Source of the DNA: Sergeia podlipaevii
Taxonomy: Eukaryota > Euglenozoa > Kinetoplastea > Trypanosomatida > Trypanosomatidae
Reading direction: 5' to 3'
NCBI GenBank assembly: GCA_030849805.1
Contig: JASANZ010002210.1
Span: 1 to 64,000, forward strand
Length of the DNA stretch: 64,000 bases
The number at the start of each line of letters is the position of its first letter. Position 1 is the first letter of the stretch. This document shows positions 47,460 through 58,222 of the stretch, one piece after another. Position numbers and translations under genes: made by a program. The notes below the pieces were generated by a model that saw only the letters and a list, made by a program, of their open reading frames with translations, was not told the origin of the DNA and searched no databases.

Positions 47460-49130
47460 CTATTGCCATAGAACGACGCGACGGTCCTCTCCCATAGAAA
47501 CGAGGGGGTCACGAGGGCCCACACCCCATGAAGTCGCAAAGACATACGAGTCACGAGCGTGCCCGTTGTTGCTCAAGGTCGCCACAATCGTGTTGCCACC
47601 ATGTGCTCTTTCTGTTTCCTCCTCCAAGGCCACCAGCATCACCTCACCACGTGGGTTGCCAAGTGCACAAACTTTGCTATCGGGACTCAACGCGAAACGT
47701 GTCATGTTGTTAGACACTACAATATCAGGCGTCATGATGCACCGAAGAGGAGTGGACATCATGCGACTGTCACGGACGGAGATCGCGTTGTCGCGGCCAA
47801 CAGAGACACACAGCCGCCCGTCATTGGACACACGCACGCATGTTGCGCTACGCTGATGCGCCATCACCTCACACACCCGCGTGGCGGTTCTCCGGTCCCA
47901 CACAACGACGGTACCGTTGAAGTGCGCAGAAAAAATCTGACCCCCGGCAACCATCACATCATTAGCGGTGCTAGTGCACATTAGCGTGCGCAACGCGCTC
48001 CGGGCCCGCACGTCCCACAGCCGTATAGTACTGTCCGCACTCGCAGTAAACGCGTGTTGAGCGGACGATGACAGGCATGCGGAGACTACCTTGTCGGTAT
48101 GGCCAGCAAGCTCGATGGAGCGGAGTGTGTTGGTGTCCCACAGACGGGCAACGCGATCTGCGCAACCGCCAAGCAGAAAATGCGAAGTGGAGTAAAGAGA
48201 AAGAGCAAAGTTGCCAGAAGAAAAGTGTCGAGCGGACATGCCGGTGTTGACATCCCACACACGAATCATCTTGTCCGAGCCTGCAGTGAAGAGTAGCCTG
48301 TTGTTCTCAGCAATGCAGATGGACTGCAGTATAGCTCCGCCGTGTGGGTCCGTCAGCACACGCGCAGCAGCACTAGGATACACCTGGCCTTCCACAACAT
48401 CAGTGCGAGAGCTGGTGAGGCAGATTTGCGGACTGTCTTCGCGCATGGTGCCAGTAGGAGCGGAGGCCTGCTGCTGCACCATGGGGTCACTGTGCTTGGC
48501 AGTAGAGGAGGCCTGCAGAAGCTGGCGCAGTCTCTCCACCTCGGCCTCTAGCGCCACCACGCGCTCCTGCATGTGGACGAGCTTCATACGGCTCTCCTTC
48601 AGCCCCAGCAAGTGACGGTCCGATTCGTTCGCCTTTGACTGCGCTAGCTCCAACCCGTCGCGCTGCGCGAGATACTCCTTCTTGATCAACTGCAGTTCAC
48701 TGCTCTGTCGCGCAAGTTCGCCCTCGAGTGTAGCAGCGCGGGATTCTGCCACCTGCACACGCACGCGCCACTCTTGAACTTCCGCAACCCCCTTGTAGTA
48801 CTCACTGTCCTTTACGAGATACTCTTGCAAGCGCTCCTGCAGCTCATCCTTGCGACGCTGCAGTTCCTCCTCGCGTGCAGTGCGCAGTTGAGAAGAGGCC
48901 GCGGCCGCTTCAAGTTGGCGCACACGCTCAATAAGCGCGGTGTTCTCGTCCTGCAGCCGCCTTCGCTCGCCCTCTGCCTTCTGCAAGAGAAGGGCACGCG
49001 CATAAAGAGAGGCATAGCTAGAAAACAATGTGGCGGACGGCCCAGTCTCCACTGCATTCCGCTCACGCACCTGCGCTTCAAGATCACGCCTCCATGCTGG
49101 GAGCTCCGCAGATAATGAAGAGAGAGTCAT
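47460..49130 (-). CDS. ATG16: Autophagy protein ATG16 (coiled coil + WD40)
   Basis: A 556-residue protein with the layout of animal-type ATG16. The N-terminus (LPAWRRDLEAQVRERNAVET) matches the ATG5-binding helix. Residues about 30-235 are a long coiled coil (RRRLQDENTALIERVRQLEA, VVALEAEVERLRQLL). Residues 275-556 hold about seven WD40 repeats (FTAGSDKMIRVWDVNTG, FTASADSTIRLWDVRAR, VSVGRDNAISVRDSRM). ATG16 joins ATG5-ATG12 to direct ATG8 lipidation on the forming autophagosome. Yeast Atg16 has no WD40 part, so this is the long form. The ATG at 49130 is chosen because upstream in-frame sequence is low-complexity leader. Confidence 0.85.
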   Translation of the reverse strand: MTLSSLSAELPAWRRDLEAQVRERNAVETGPSATLFSSYASLYARALLLQKAEGERRRLQDENTALIERVRQLEAAAASSQLRTAREEELQRRKDELQERLQEYLVKDSEYYKGVAEVQEWRVRVQVAESRAATLEGELARQSSELQLIKKEYLAQRDGLELAQSKANESDRHLLGLKESRMKLVHMQERVVALEAEVERLRQLLQASSTAKHSDPMVQQQASAPTGTMREDSPQICLTSSRTDVVEGQVYPSAAARVLTDPHGGAILQSICIAENNRLLFTAGSDKMIRVWDVNTGMSARHFSSGNFALSLYSTSHFLLGGCADRVARLWDTNTLRSIELAGHTDKVVSACLSSSAQHAFTASADSTIRLWDVRARSALRTLMCTSTANDVMVAGGQIFSAHFNGTVVVWDRRTATRVCEVMAHQRSATCVRVSNDGRLCVSVGRDNAISVRDSRMMSTPLRCIMTPDIVVSNNMTRFALSPDSKVCALGNPRGEVMLVALEEETERAHGGNTIVATLSNNGHARDSYVFATSWGVGPRDPLVSMGEDRRVVLWQ

Positions 49131-49659
49131 CAGTGACAACCAGTAAAATTGATGACTGTAGGAGAGATCAAAAAACAAAGGAACACGAGTTGACTTCAGA
49201 GAGAGAGAGTGTGTGTGTAGGTCAGAAATAGAAGAATTAAAGAAAAATAGAAACAGAGAAGATTCTCTCCTTCTCTCCTTACAAAGAGATGACTCTCTGT
49301 GTTGAAGCAACAGTAAAAGAAGTTACTGGAGATGCGCTACTCGCTACAACAATATAATGTCTCTAGACTTGTACTACAAATAGATAAAACAATTAAAGGA
49401 GAAAAAAAGATCAAAGTACAGATCAACGTGTGTGTGCGCATACATATATGCCGAAGCCAGCTTGACTTCAATGCCCTATTCCTGTTAAAAACAAAGATAT
49501 TGCTGACGAAAAGATACTGAATTGACTCAAACTTTGATTATTATTTTTTAAAAACATTATTTGTTTGTTTATTCACTTCACGTCACATCTCATTTGTGTG
49601 TTTTCCCCTTCTCTTCCTCCAAGTGTACCCAACAAAAAAAAAGGGGGAAAGGTGAGGCA
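49131..49659. other. Intergenic spacer
   Basis: Spacer of about 530 bases. On the minus strand the part next to the ATG16 start is pyrimidine-rich (49195-49290) and likely holds its splice acceptor. No gene seen. Confidence 0.55.
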
Positions 49660-52600
49660 TCACTTCTTCTTTGACTTCCACTTCGCCTTATTGGAGGCAT
49701 TCTTTCCTGTTACCTTCCTCGCCGCCTTTCGCGCTTCTCGCAAGGACTGCACACCAGACAGTACCTTCTTTCTGCCTCCTGGCTTGTTTGGTGCATCCGC
49801 AGTGCCACCATCTGGACCAGTGTGCGGTGGTGGAGGTTGGGGTGGGGCATCCACGGCAAAATCAGCGAGAACTCCCTTGCCATTACTGTCATCTGGTGCA
49901 GCAGTAGCAACACTCAAAGAAACAGCAGCCGATGCGCTTGTGTTGCTGACTTGCGCCGTCGCAGCCCGCTTATTAAGAGCACCTCTGCCGCGGCTGCCTG
50001 GACCATTTGTTGGCTTCTGAAACGCTAAGGGTTGCGAGTACCTGCAAGGTGAGGTGGTGGACAGCTCGCCAAAAGCTTGTGTAATGCCACTTGGGCTACT
50101 GCCGCCAAGCTGTGGCAACAACTGAGGTTGTTGTATCACTGGGTGTTGAGGTTGCTGCTGTTGATGTTGGTGTTGGTGTTCAAAGCGCCTTTGCTTCCGT
50201 ATTGGGGGATATGGCGGAGGCATATTCGCACTAGACACACTCATCGCCATGGTGGTGTCGTTCGTGCCGTACGCGTAACGCGGCTGTGTGCTTGCATGCC
50301 CCATACCCAGCGCCGTCCCTTCCCACTGCTGCTGCTGTGACTGCGGATACTCGTAGAACTGCACTGGTGGCTGTAGAGTTGGAAAGTGCTGCGACAGGAC
50401 TGGCAGGGATAAATCGTGCTGAAGAACAGGATCACTGCCACTACGCCCTTGCTTGGCCAACTCCTCGTTGGAGAGGAACCATCGGTGCCTGTATATCTCT
50501 CCCCCATGCACGCTGTAGGCTCGTCTGCCACCGCCAAAGGGGCGTCCGCCCACTGGAGGTCGTCCCGAGCGTGACTGCAGTGAGACACGCATTTGCTGCT
50601 GCTGCTGTTGCTGGGACTGCTGTTGCCAATGACTTCTTGGGCGAGGGATAGGGACTGAGCCGTCTGGTAGCCACTGCTTGGGTAGGAATCGCGGACTATT
50701 CGAAGACACTTGGGGTTGACTCAGGGAAGAGCCCGCGTTGTCGCCGAGCACAGAGGGTGCTGCCTGGTACGACTGCGGAGAGTGTTTGTGCGGGCGATGT
50801 TGGCGTGATTGATAGTGGTGCTGGTTGACATACTGCTGGTGGTGGTGCTGTGGTGTCTTGGGTGGCGGTGCGATGAGTGGCTGCGAGCCGTTACTCACTG
50901 TTGATGGGAAATGCTGCATAGCAGCGGCATCACCATCCGCGTCATGCTTCGGAAAAGGTGGAGGTGGAAGTGGTGGAAATGCGGTAGGGCCGTGCGCGAT
51001 GGTCTCGCCCAGAGCCAGTGGAGGCAGCTCTAGACTGCCAGGGGACGGGAGCGGTCGTGAGTCCGTAGATGTCACCACCTCTTCCTCATCGTCACCCTTT
51101 GTGCTGTGCGAGCGACGTGAGTCGGGAACACCATGGGCGATAGATAATCGCCGAGGGGCAGGCGCGAACAGTGGAAGGCCACCATGTGAACTCTCTCGAC
51201 TGCTGTGAAACAACTCCCATTTGGTACTGTCCGGAGCGTGCAAAACAGCCACAGAGGCATTAGGTGAGTTGCCGTCGCTTCTGTCTGCACCACCTTCCTC
51301 CCTTGGGGAAGCAGGGAAAAGACTTGAAGTGGCTTGCCCGATAGAGCGCAACCAGCGGCGCACGGAGTCTGCACTCTGCTCGCCTGTGATGAAGGGGTGC
51401 CGCAGCAAGTCCGAGGCGTGTGGACGCAATGCAGGGTCCATCGTAAACATCGACTTGATGAAGTTCATAAAGACCGGAGAGGGTGTCACATTAGCGTCGC
51501 TACTGGTCATCACACTACCCACATCACTCACACTCGTAGGCGTGCTGGCGTTGCTCGCGTCGTTCCCATCCCCACTGTTGCGTTGCTGTTGCTGATGTTG
51601 TAGGTGACGCTGCTCGTTTTCCCGCATCTCTGCGGCAAGCGCGGACCTCTCCCGATATATATCCTCAAAAGACGGCCCTTCATCCACGTGGCAGCCTATG
51701 TGGTAGATGATCGTGAAAGGATCTCTCTGGTGCACCTCCCTCCACGGCAGCACTCCGCCTGTTGCCATCTCAAATACAATGCAGCCCAGTGCCCACACGT
51801 CAGAAGCGAAGGTGGACACTTGCGTGCGGATCAGCTCAGGGCTCATATAGAGTGGTGTTCCGCATAGTACGCCTTCGGCCTCCTCACTTGCAACGTTTCT
51901 GAGATCTCCAGGCGACAGCGCGCAGTCACACCACAAGTTGTTGGCCTCGCCAGCAAAAGTGGAGACAGGAATGCCATCTGACGCGTTTGGAGACGCAGAG
52001 GTGCTCCTCTGTCGACCGCTCTTAATATCCGCACTACGCCACAAGCGCTTGCACCGTGTACATCGCATCCCATCCGATCCCGCGTACTCGCGCAGAATAT
52101 GGCTGGTGCCAAAGTCGGTCAGTTTGACAGTCCCCTTTTCAGAAACGAGCACGTTAGCGCTCTTGAGGTCACCGTGAACGACGTTGTTGCTTGCGAGATA
52201 CTCAAGCCCCTCAAGGATCTGAATTGTGTAAATTCGAATCACGTTCTCCTGAAACGCGCCAAAACTCTTGATTAGCGACTGTAGCGTCCCTCCTGCAACG
52301 TACTCCATGAGGATGCAAATACCTTTGAGCTCGACGTATTGAAAACCGAGGCACTGTACAATGTGCTTGTGATGGAGCTTGGTCAGAATCGACAGCTCGC
52401 TGATGTGTGTCTTGGTAAGCCCGCGAAAAGAACTCTGCTGCTGCTGCTGCTGCGGAGAAAGAGTCGGCGTATCATCAGGCCCTAACGTGGCTGAGGCATC
52501 TGCTTCTTCATTTTGCTCCACCTCACAGCTGTGTGTCCCCGTAACGTAGGGCTCAGTGCTTGCGACAGTTGGTCGCTGCTGATCTGTGCTGCTCCTTGGG

Positions 52601-54330
52601 TCGCTGCAATGCCTGCTCTTCACTGCTGCCTGGCAATCCTCACTTACTGTCTCATCAGCATCAGCATCATCATGTTGTCCTCTCTCTGGCGAGACCTTGC
52701 TAAATGAATCACCATTGCTGACACTTGTGAGAGAGAAGGGGGTGTCATCGCGGCCCAATAACGTGTCATTGCCCGAGTACGCCCGAGTGTCTTGCCTCAC
52801 TGGCGGACCTCCCCCAGACGGCTGCGGCACAGTCGACGATGAGGAAGTCCCATTCAGCACCTTGATTGCCACCATAACCCCAGAGAGAATGTCGATGCCA
52901 AGGTACACCTCCCCACTGGCACCGGCACCCACTCGGTGACCCCACTGAATCTCCCGCTTGGGCATCGCGAGTACGCTGGAGTCACTCGACGCCACAGAAA
53001 CAGCATCCCGGTGCTTGGGGGGGACCAGAGCAATAAAATTGGTACGTATCACCTTCTCCAGGCGTGATCGCTGTTGGCTTGAAGACGCGGTCATCATCGA
53101 AGAAGGGACCCCAGGTGGCGTGGACACTAGCGTCAGTGGCGCCGCCATGGAGGTCGGCTCGTGCTTCTGAAGTGGCGGTGATTGAGTGTCCGAAGATGCA
53201 GGAGCGACAGAACTAGAAATTGCGGAACTAAACGCGGAAGCACCTGGTGACACCGCTCCCCCAGCAACAGTGGTGTCCATGAGTATTGACGAAGGTATCG
53301 ATGCCACTGTCGCAGCAGACATCGGTGCGGTCAATATGCTTCTGGGAGGGGCCTGCGGGAGATAGAGATGAATAAGATAGTGCTCAAGATATCCACCACC
53401 AGCAGGAGCGTGAGCGTATACAGCGGGCGGGTCCGATTTGGTCGTATTATAATGAGTAGCTGTGGCACTCGGCAGCGCTGTGTAAGCGACGGTATCGTCA
53501 GGACGGTTCTGCTGCTTCGGCTTCGGTACAGTGGACTCGGCATCGTACAGGTGCTGGCGCAACTCACGCATCTCCTCGGCTGCCTCAGCTGTCCGGGAAC
53601 GCTTTGTGGAGGGGAGACTAACTATGTCAATATAATCGCCGTTGTGTAGCTCGCAGCGGCACCCTTTACCAACAAGACGATCGTTCACAAACGTGCCGTT
53701 GCTGCTAAGATCCTCCAAGACAACGCGCGCCAGCCGGGTCAGCGGCCGACCGCGAGAAGTTGAGAGGCGAGCTTGCTGACTCACAGAACGCGGAGAAGAA
53801 GAAGGCGGTTCCAGCTGCAGCTGTGACGCAACGTCTGCAGTGTTTTTGATAGAAGGAGCAGCGGTTGGCTTGGATGAAGATGGCGGGTTAAGGTGCCCCG
53901 TGACGGGGTATGTGTTGAGGTGCCGGGATTGGGCAGTTGCGGAAGAAGACAACGGCGCGGGGGAAGGAGACTGCGTGGCTGCTGACACGTCCGCCTCCAC
54001 CTCAAGTGTTATCCTAAACTGGACCTTGCTAACGCGCTCATCCCTCAGCACTATATTGCACGCGCTACTGCGGCCCACTGTGATCACGCGCTCCTTGTAT
54101 GTCCAGCTGCGACTAATATGCTCTGACGCCAGAACACACCACTTCTCGTCTTCGTAGTTCCCAAGAACGTCTAGAATGTCTGCTGGCGCATCGCTAAATG
54201 TCTGCTGGGATGGTGAAGCACTGGGTTGGATAAGCTGAGTGGCAGGGGTGTTTAGGGGAGTAAACCGCGCCACCTGAGGAGCTGGCACCAAGGCCGGCAT
54301 AGCAAGATATGCTTTCGCAGTGGATTCCAT
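49660..54330 (-). CDS. FHA-domain protein kinase with cysteine-bearing activation-loop insertion
   Basis: A 1,556-residue kinase, the largest gene here. An FHA domain (about 60-200, phosphothreonine binding) has VGRSSACNIVLRDERVSK and LEDLSSNGTFVNDRL, split by a roughly 75-residue disordered insertion. The STE/MEKK-like kinase domain runs from about 455 to 1000: GAGASGEVYLG, VAIKVL, then a 150-residue insertion before helix C, catalytic HGDLKSANVL (His719-Asp721, Gly instead of Arg), DFGTSH, and CGTPLYMSPEL. Between DFG and the SPE motif sits an insertion with CTRC (Cys757, Cys760) and CDC (Cys801, Cys803), a possible zinc site. The tail is rich in Gln, Pro and Ser with poly-Gln tracts, ending in a very basic segment (KAARKVTGKNASNKAKWKSK). 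Start 54330 is the first ATG after low-complexity leader. Confidence 0.9.
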   Translation of the reverse strand: MESTAKAYLAMPALVPAPQVARFTPLNTPATQLIQPSASPSQQTFSDAPADILDVLGNYEDEKWCVLASEHISRSWTYKERVITVGRSSACNIVLRDERVSKVQFRITLEVEADVSAATQSPSPAPLSSSATAQSRHLNTYPVTGHLNPPSSSKPTAAPSIKNTADVASQLQLEPPSSSPRSVSQQARLSTSRGRPLTRLARVVLEDLSSNGTFVNDRLVGKGCRCELHNGDYIDIVSLPSTKRSRTAEAAEEMRELRQHLYDAESTVPKPKQQNRPDDTVAYTALPSATATHYNTTKSDPPAVYAHAPAGGGYLEHYLIHLYLPQAPPRSILTAPMSAATVASIPSSILMDTTVAGGAVSPGASAFSSAISSSVAPASSDTQSPPLQKHEPTSMAAPLTLVSTPPGVPSSMMTASSSQQRSRLEKVIRTNFIALVPPKHRDAVSVASSDSSVLAMPKREIQWGHRVGAGASGEVYLGIDILSGVMVAIKVLNGTSSSSTVPQPSGGGPPVRQDTRAYSGNDTLLGRDDTPFSLTSVSNGDSFSKVSPERGQHDDADADETVSEDCQAAVKSRHCSDPRSSTDQQRPTVASTEPYVTGTHSCEVEQNEEADASATLGPDDTPTLSPQQQQQQSSFRGLTKTHISELSILTKLHHKHIVQCLGFQYVELKGICILMEYVAGGTLQSLIKSFGAFQENVIRIYTIQILEGLEYLASNNVVHGDLKSANVLVSEKGTVKLTDFGTSHILREYAGSDGMRCTRCKRLWRSADIKSGRQRSTSASPNASDGIPVSTFAGEANNLWCDCALSPGDLRNVASEEAEGVLCGTPLYMSPELIRTQVSTFASDVWALGCIVFEMATGGVLPWREVHQRDPFTIIYHIGCHVDEGPSFEDIYRERSALAAEMRENEQRHLQHQQQQRNSGDGNDASNASTPTSVSDVGSVMTSSDANVTPSPVFMNFIKSMFTMDPALRPHASDLLRHPFITGEQSADSVRRWLRSIGQATSSLFPASPREEGGADRSDGNSPNASVAVLHAPDSTKWELFHSSRESSHGGLPLFAPAPRRLSIAHGVPDSRRSHSTKGDDEEEVVTSTDSRPLPSPGSLELPPLALGETIAHGPTAFPPLPPPPFPKHDADGDAAAMQHFPSTVSNGSQPLIAPPPKTPQHHHQQYVNQHHYQSRQHRPHKHSPQSYQAAPSVLGDNAGSSLSQPQVSSNSPRFLPKQWLPDGSVPIPRPRSHWQQQSQQQQQQQMRVSLQSRSGRPPVGGRPFGGGRRAYSVHGGEIYRHRWFLSNEELAKQGRSGSDPVLQHDLSLPVLSQHFPTLQPPVQFYEYPQSQQQQWEGTALGMGHASTQPRYAYGTNDTTMAMSVSSANMPPPYPPIRKQRRFEHQHQHQQQQPQHPVIQQPQLLPQLGGSSPSGITQAFGELSTTSPCRYSQPLAFQKPTNGPGSRGRGALNKRAATAQVSNTSASAAVSLSVATAAPDDSNGKGVLADFAVDAPPQPPPPHTGPDGGTADAPNKPGGRKKVLSGVQSLREARKAARKVTGKNASNKAKWKSKKK

Positions 54331-55473
54331 GAATACTGAAGCAAAGTAAAAAAAATAATTACGTGTTTTATTCCTAAATGGGAAAAAAAAGTTGGTGTGA
54401 AAGAAAAGAAAAATAATGAGGCTGGCACAAAATAGCGCTGCTGGTGTAAAAAGGAAGAAAGAAAAGTAAAAAAAAATAAAAAATTGTTGCGCCAAAAAAA
54501 AGGGAGAACAAAAAATAATAGCAATTACAATAAAGCCAAAAGCAAGCGCTAACAGATCTTAAAAAGAGCTCCTTTGCAAATTGAAAAAAAAAAAAAAGCC
54601 TTGTGTGTGTTTCTTCGTTTAGTATTATCGAGTGAAACTGACTGCGCAAAAAGAAAAAAGAAAAGATATTGTGATTTTACTTTATTCCTCTAAGTTAAAT
54701 ATCCTTTTTTTTTTTTGAAAAGGAGGATTTTAAAAGAAGAATACTAGTGACCCGTATACTTCGATGTATTTGGCTAGAGCAAATAAAAAATGCAAAGAAA
54801 CAAAACTGTGATAAAATGGAGAGATGCTACTTGACGTACTTGCTGCGAGGGGGTCTTGTGTAAATAAATCTCAGCTGTGTACGCCCCACGCACAAGTACT
54901 CGTTCTCTTTTTCCGTTTTCCCCCTCTCGCCACAGCGCGCGACTTCCTTTAAAAAAAAAAAGCACTAAAACAAGGCGGGTATGAAAAGGAAAGAAAAGGA
55001 AAAAAAAGTATAAGAAAATAGGAAGAAGCAAATGATCATATAAGGTAATATTTATCATTTTAAGTACTCGTGAGGTTCTATTGAATCATTGCAGCCACTG
55101 CACATGAAATTCTGCTGCGATGCAACTGCATTAGCATTTCCCATTTTTTGATTTTTTTCTTTTTTTGTTCACCGAATCATCATGATTCGTTTTTTAAAAG
55201 AGAAAAGACCTCTTGTGACAGCAATCAAATCGTGTGCATATGCGCGAGTTACCCTCGTCTTGTGGTCGACTCTAAGCACGTCACACACAAACACCATCCA
55301 CGAACTCCAATGGCAGTTCATCACCACCCCTCTCACCACTTGGCTAGTATGTGCTCATCCACCCTCGCTAATTCAAAAATCGAAAAAAAAAAAGAATAAG
55401 AATAAGAAAAAGCGAACAAGAACGAAACAGTGTGACCGTCTCTTCCTCTGTCTCTCTCTCTCTCTATTCCCAG
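54331..55473. other. Intergenic spacer
   Basis: About 1.1 kb rich in A runs on the plus strand. It provides pyrimidine tracts for the FHA-kinase mRNA (54380-54600). No gene seen. Confidence 0.5.
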
Positions 55474-56373
55474 TTAAAACTTGCGGAAAGGTTCGTACGC
55501 CGGTACTTGCGCAAAGTGAAGCTCCTCGTTGCACGCGTCAGCGTCCTCCACAAAAAGCGGGCCCATTCCGCGTCTCGCCCACTCGGCATGCCTAAACTCC
55601 TCATCCTTGCTGTACCGCTCGTGCAGTTCAGGGTCGTTGCTGAGATCAAAAATAAGCTGTTGACGCGCCAATGCTTTACGCTGCAAGGCCACATAAGCTT
55701 CCCACGTTTCGCCCTCGACGCCGGTGACGGGCGCCGCCTCGCGGATGGCACCGTGGCGCTCCTCGAGCTCTGCTTGACATGCCGTGGTGAGGTCCTCCAT
55801 GTGATGAGTATCGACAAAAGGAAACGATTCGTCACGGTTGGTACCAAACTCAATCGTGTCTGTGGGGCGTCGCACGGAGGGATACTCCATCTGCTGTGAC
55901 TTGAGCTGCGGCACGTCAAGCCCAAACCCTGGCTCATATCCGGCCACTGGAGGCGTCAAAGCTGGGCGTCGATAGCCACCAGGGGGCTGCTCCGTGTTGA
56001 GCAGAACCGCCTCTTCCAGGGCAGCAGAGAGGTGTAACTCTTGGACAGCTTCAAGAGCCTCAGACATGCGAGCACTAAGACGGCTAATGCGCTCTTCAAA
56101 CATTTTCTCGTTCACCGCGAGATATCGGTCAAATGCAAGGGCAACGGTGCGCTCCTTGTCCACGTCGGACTGACGCTTGCGGCTATCATTCACATGATTC
56201 TTCTCGTAAATGTATTCCATAGCAGCTTGTGCCCACTTCTCATCTCCGCCAGTCTTTCCGGCACTCGCCATGTAGCCCGCAGCTGTTTGCTTCTTCTGCA
56301 GCAACACTCTTGTTGAGGCCCATGCCGAAGCTGAAAGTAACGACAGCAGCGGCATCTGACTGGAGCGTAGCAT
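55474..56373 (-). CDS. Probable mitochondrial ribosomal protein mL40
   Basis: A 299-residue protein. Residues 1-30 (MLRSSQMPLLSLLSASAWASTRV) could be a mitochondrial presequence. The segment 75-150 follows the mL40 pattern: an Arg/Tyr-rich helix (RTVALAFDRYLAVNEKMFEE), a helix with EALEAVQELHLSAALEEAVL, then a Pro/Tyr-rich end PALTPPVAGYEPGFGLDVP, like the TPPIPNY segment of animal mL40. The remaining 130 residues are acidic and helical and look specific to this lineage, as is usual for kinetoplastid mitoribosomal proteins. The call rests on a short pattern, so I keep it moderate. The ATG at 56373 is the first in frame. Confidence 0.6.
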   Translation of the reverse strand: MLRSSQMPLLSLLSASAWASTRVLLQKKQTAAGYMASAGKTGGDEKWAQAAMEYIYEKNHVNDSRKRQSDVDKERTVALAFDRYLAVNEKMFEERISRLSARMSEALEAVQELHLSAALEEAVLLNTEQPPGGYRRPALTPPVAGYEPGFGLDVPQLKSQQMEYPSVRRPTDTIEFGTNRDESFPFVDTHHMEDLTTACQAELEERHGAIREAAPVTGVEGETWEAYVALQRKALARQQLIFDLSNDPELHERYSKDEEFRHAEWARRGMGPLFVEDADACNEELHFAQVPAYEPFRKF

Positions 56374-56641
56374 TGCCAAGAAGAAACAAATATGCTTGCT
56401 ATCTAAAAAATGATGTAAAAGGAGTCAGAGAGACGATTATGTGAAGAACAAAAGCAAAGCGGAAGAACGCCTGTCAACTATGTGTGGGTGTGGGTGCTTT
56501 CCCCTCTCTCTCTCTCTCTTCCGTTTACGCACTTATCGTTCGTTATTCTTCGCGTTGCCCAGCTGAAGAGGCAGCAATAGCAATCCCCCTCGTGTCTCCC
56601 TCCACAGCACAACACACACCCTAAAATGAAGAGGTGCCTGC

Positions 56642-56676
<35 letters not shown>

Positions 56677-58222
56677 AACTAGGCCGTAAGAAATGTAAAG
56701 AGAAAGAAAGAGAGAGAGAAAGAAAGAAGGGCAGATATCACAGTGTCATATGCACAAAGGAAGGAGGAAAGCACATCTTACGCATACCTGAATAAACCAA
56801 ACAATTTTGCGATGCATCTTATTCCTTGGCACCTCAAAATGCCTGTGCGCAATATAGATGAGGTACGTACGCAGGTATGCAGTTGTTAAAATAAGGGGGG
56901 GAGAGAAGAAAAAAACACACACAAAATGTAATAGAGAGAATATAAATGAATATTTTCGTTTAACGATCGTAACGGACCAACTCAAATATTAATAAAAAAA
57001 AAACATACCAGTACAACCACTTCAAAAGCGTATGTCCCACTCATGCGCCAAAACGCCGGCCTACCCATACACACAGCTACACATTCATCACTAGATTGTC
57101 AACTACAGAAGTTGACGACACCAAGCTCACCCTGCAAGTGTACTCCTCTCCAGAGGTATATATAAAGAGAGAGCAAAAAAAAAAAGAGGGGGCTGTGAAT
57201 AGTAATAATAATAAACGATTGTTTCCGAACGATAAAAAAAATATCTCTCGCTTGTGGTTTTTCCTTTGTTTAATATATTGATATACTGACCAATCTCTCC
57301 GCTTTTCATTTTTAAGAGAAAGAAGGGTGGAGAAGAAATTGGCGCGCTCCATATAAAGAGTTTCCTTCACGTTCCGCCGTATCCTAACCAAACCAATAAG
57401 GGTTCTTTTTTTCTTTTTTTTTTCCCCCTTACTCCCATCCCCGTCAGCCTGTCTCGCGTATGCGCACGAAGCATTAATAAAAAAAAGAAGAGTAGTATGT
57501 ATACGTCCATACATCATCACACAATGCAACAACATTGTCTCATTTGATTTCTCTATTATTAGTTCCCCCCCCCCCCTCCCCTCATCATTATTTGTTCGTG
57601 TTGTTTTTATTCGCTCCGCAATTTTTTTTCGTTTTTTGGTGTAGATGAATTCTTTTATAAATATCGTTCTCCCCTCCAAAAAAAAAAAAAAAAAACTCAT
57701 CGTACGTAATCTTTATAATTGTAACCTCTCGAAAGAAAATTGCGGTGCTCATCGCTCACAAAAAAAAATAGCTGAGCCACAAGATTCAATCAATCAGCAT
57801 ACAAAAAGAGAAACAGACCAAAAAAAAAAAAAAAAGAAATGCAATCGTTGGGGCAATAGAGAAAAAGAAAAGAGGGGGTTTGACGTATTCGGCAGACGTA
57901 ACTTGTAGTACACCATCATGTGTCTATGAGAAGTCCACCACGCAAAAAAAAAAAAACATATATGAATATATAGATATATAGAGATTGATTCGCCCATCGC
58001 AATACAGGCAGAAAAACAAAAACAAAAAGATTATATATTGAAGAAACAATATACAAGTTTGTATAGTCTTTGCTAGCGCCTTAGGGAACTTCAATGATAT
58101 GTTTTAAAAAGGAAATATATAGAGAGAAAGGGAGACCAATCGTCCTATGAACAAAAAAAGTAGAACGACCTTGTCCTCTACTTTCGTCATCATTTCCCAG
58201 TCCTCTCTCTCTTTCCGGCACT
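56374..58222. other. Intergenic spacer
   Basis: About 1.85 kb with CT runs (56500-56520, 56641-56660), a TA run (56661-56676), A runs and a C run near 57566-57580. A 207-codon minus-strand frame (57077-57700) is low-complexity and rejected. No gene recognised. Confidence 0.5.

Noticed and set aside
51221..51595. Plus-strand frames of 100-130 codons within 49,660-54,330
   Set aside because: Antisense shadows of the GC-rich FHA-kinase gene.
55182..55595. 137-codon plus-strand open frame
   Set aside because: Mostly spacer and antisense to the mL40-like gene on the minus strand.
57077..57700. 207-codon minus-strand open frame
   Set aside because: Made of homopolymer translations (Phe, Lys, Leu runs) in an A/T-rich spacer, with no domain-like segment.
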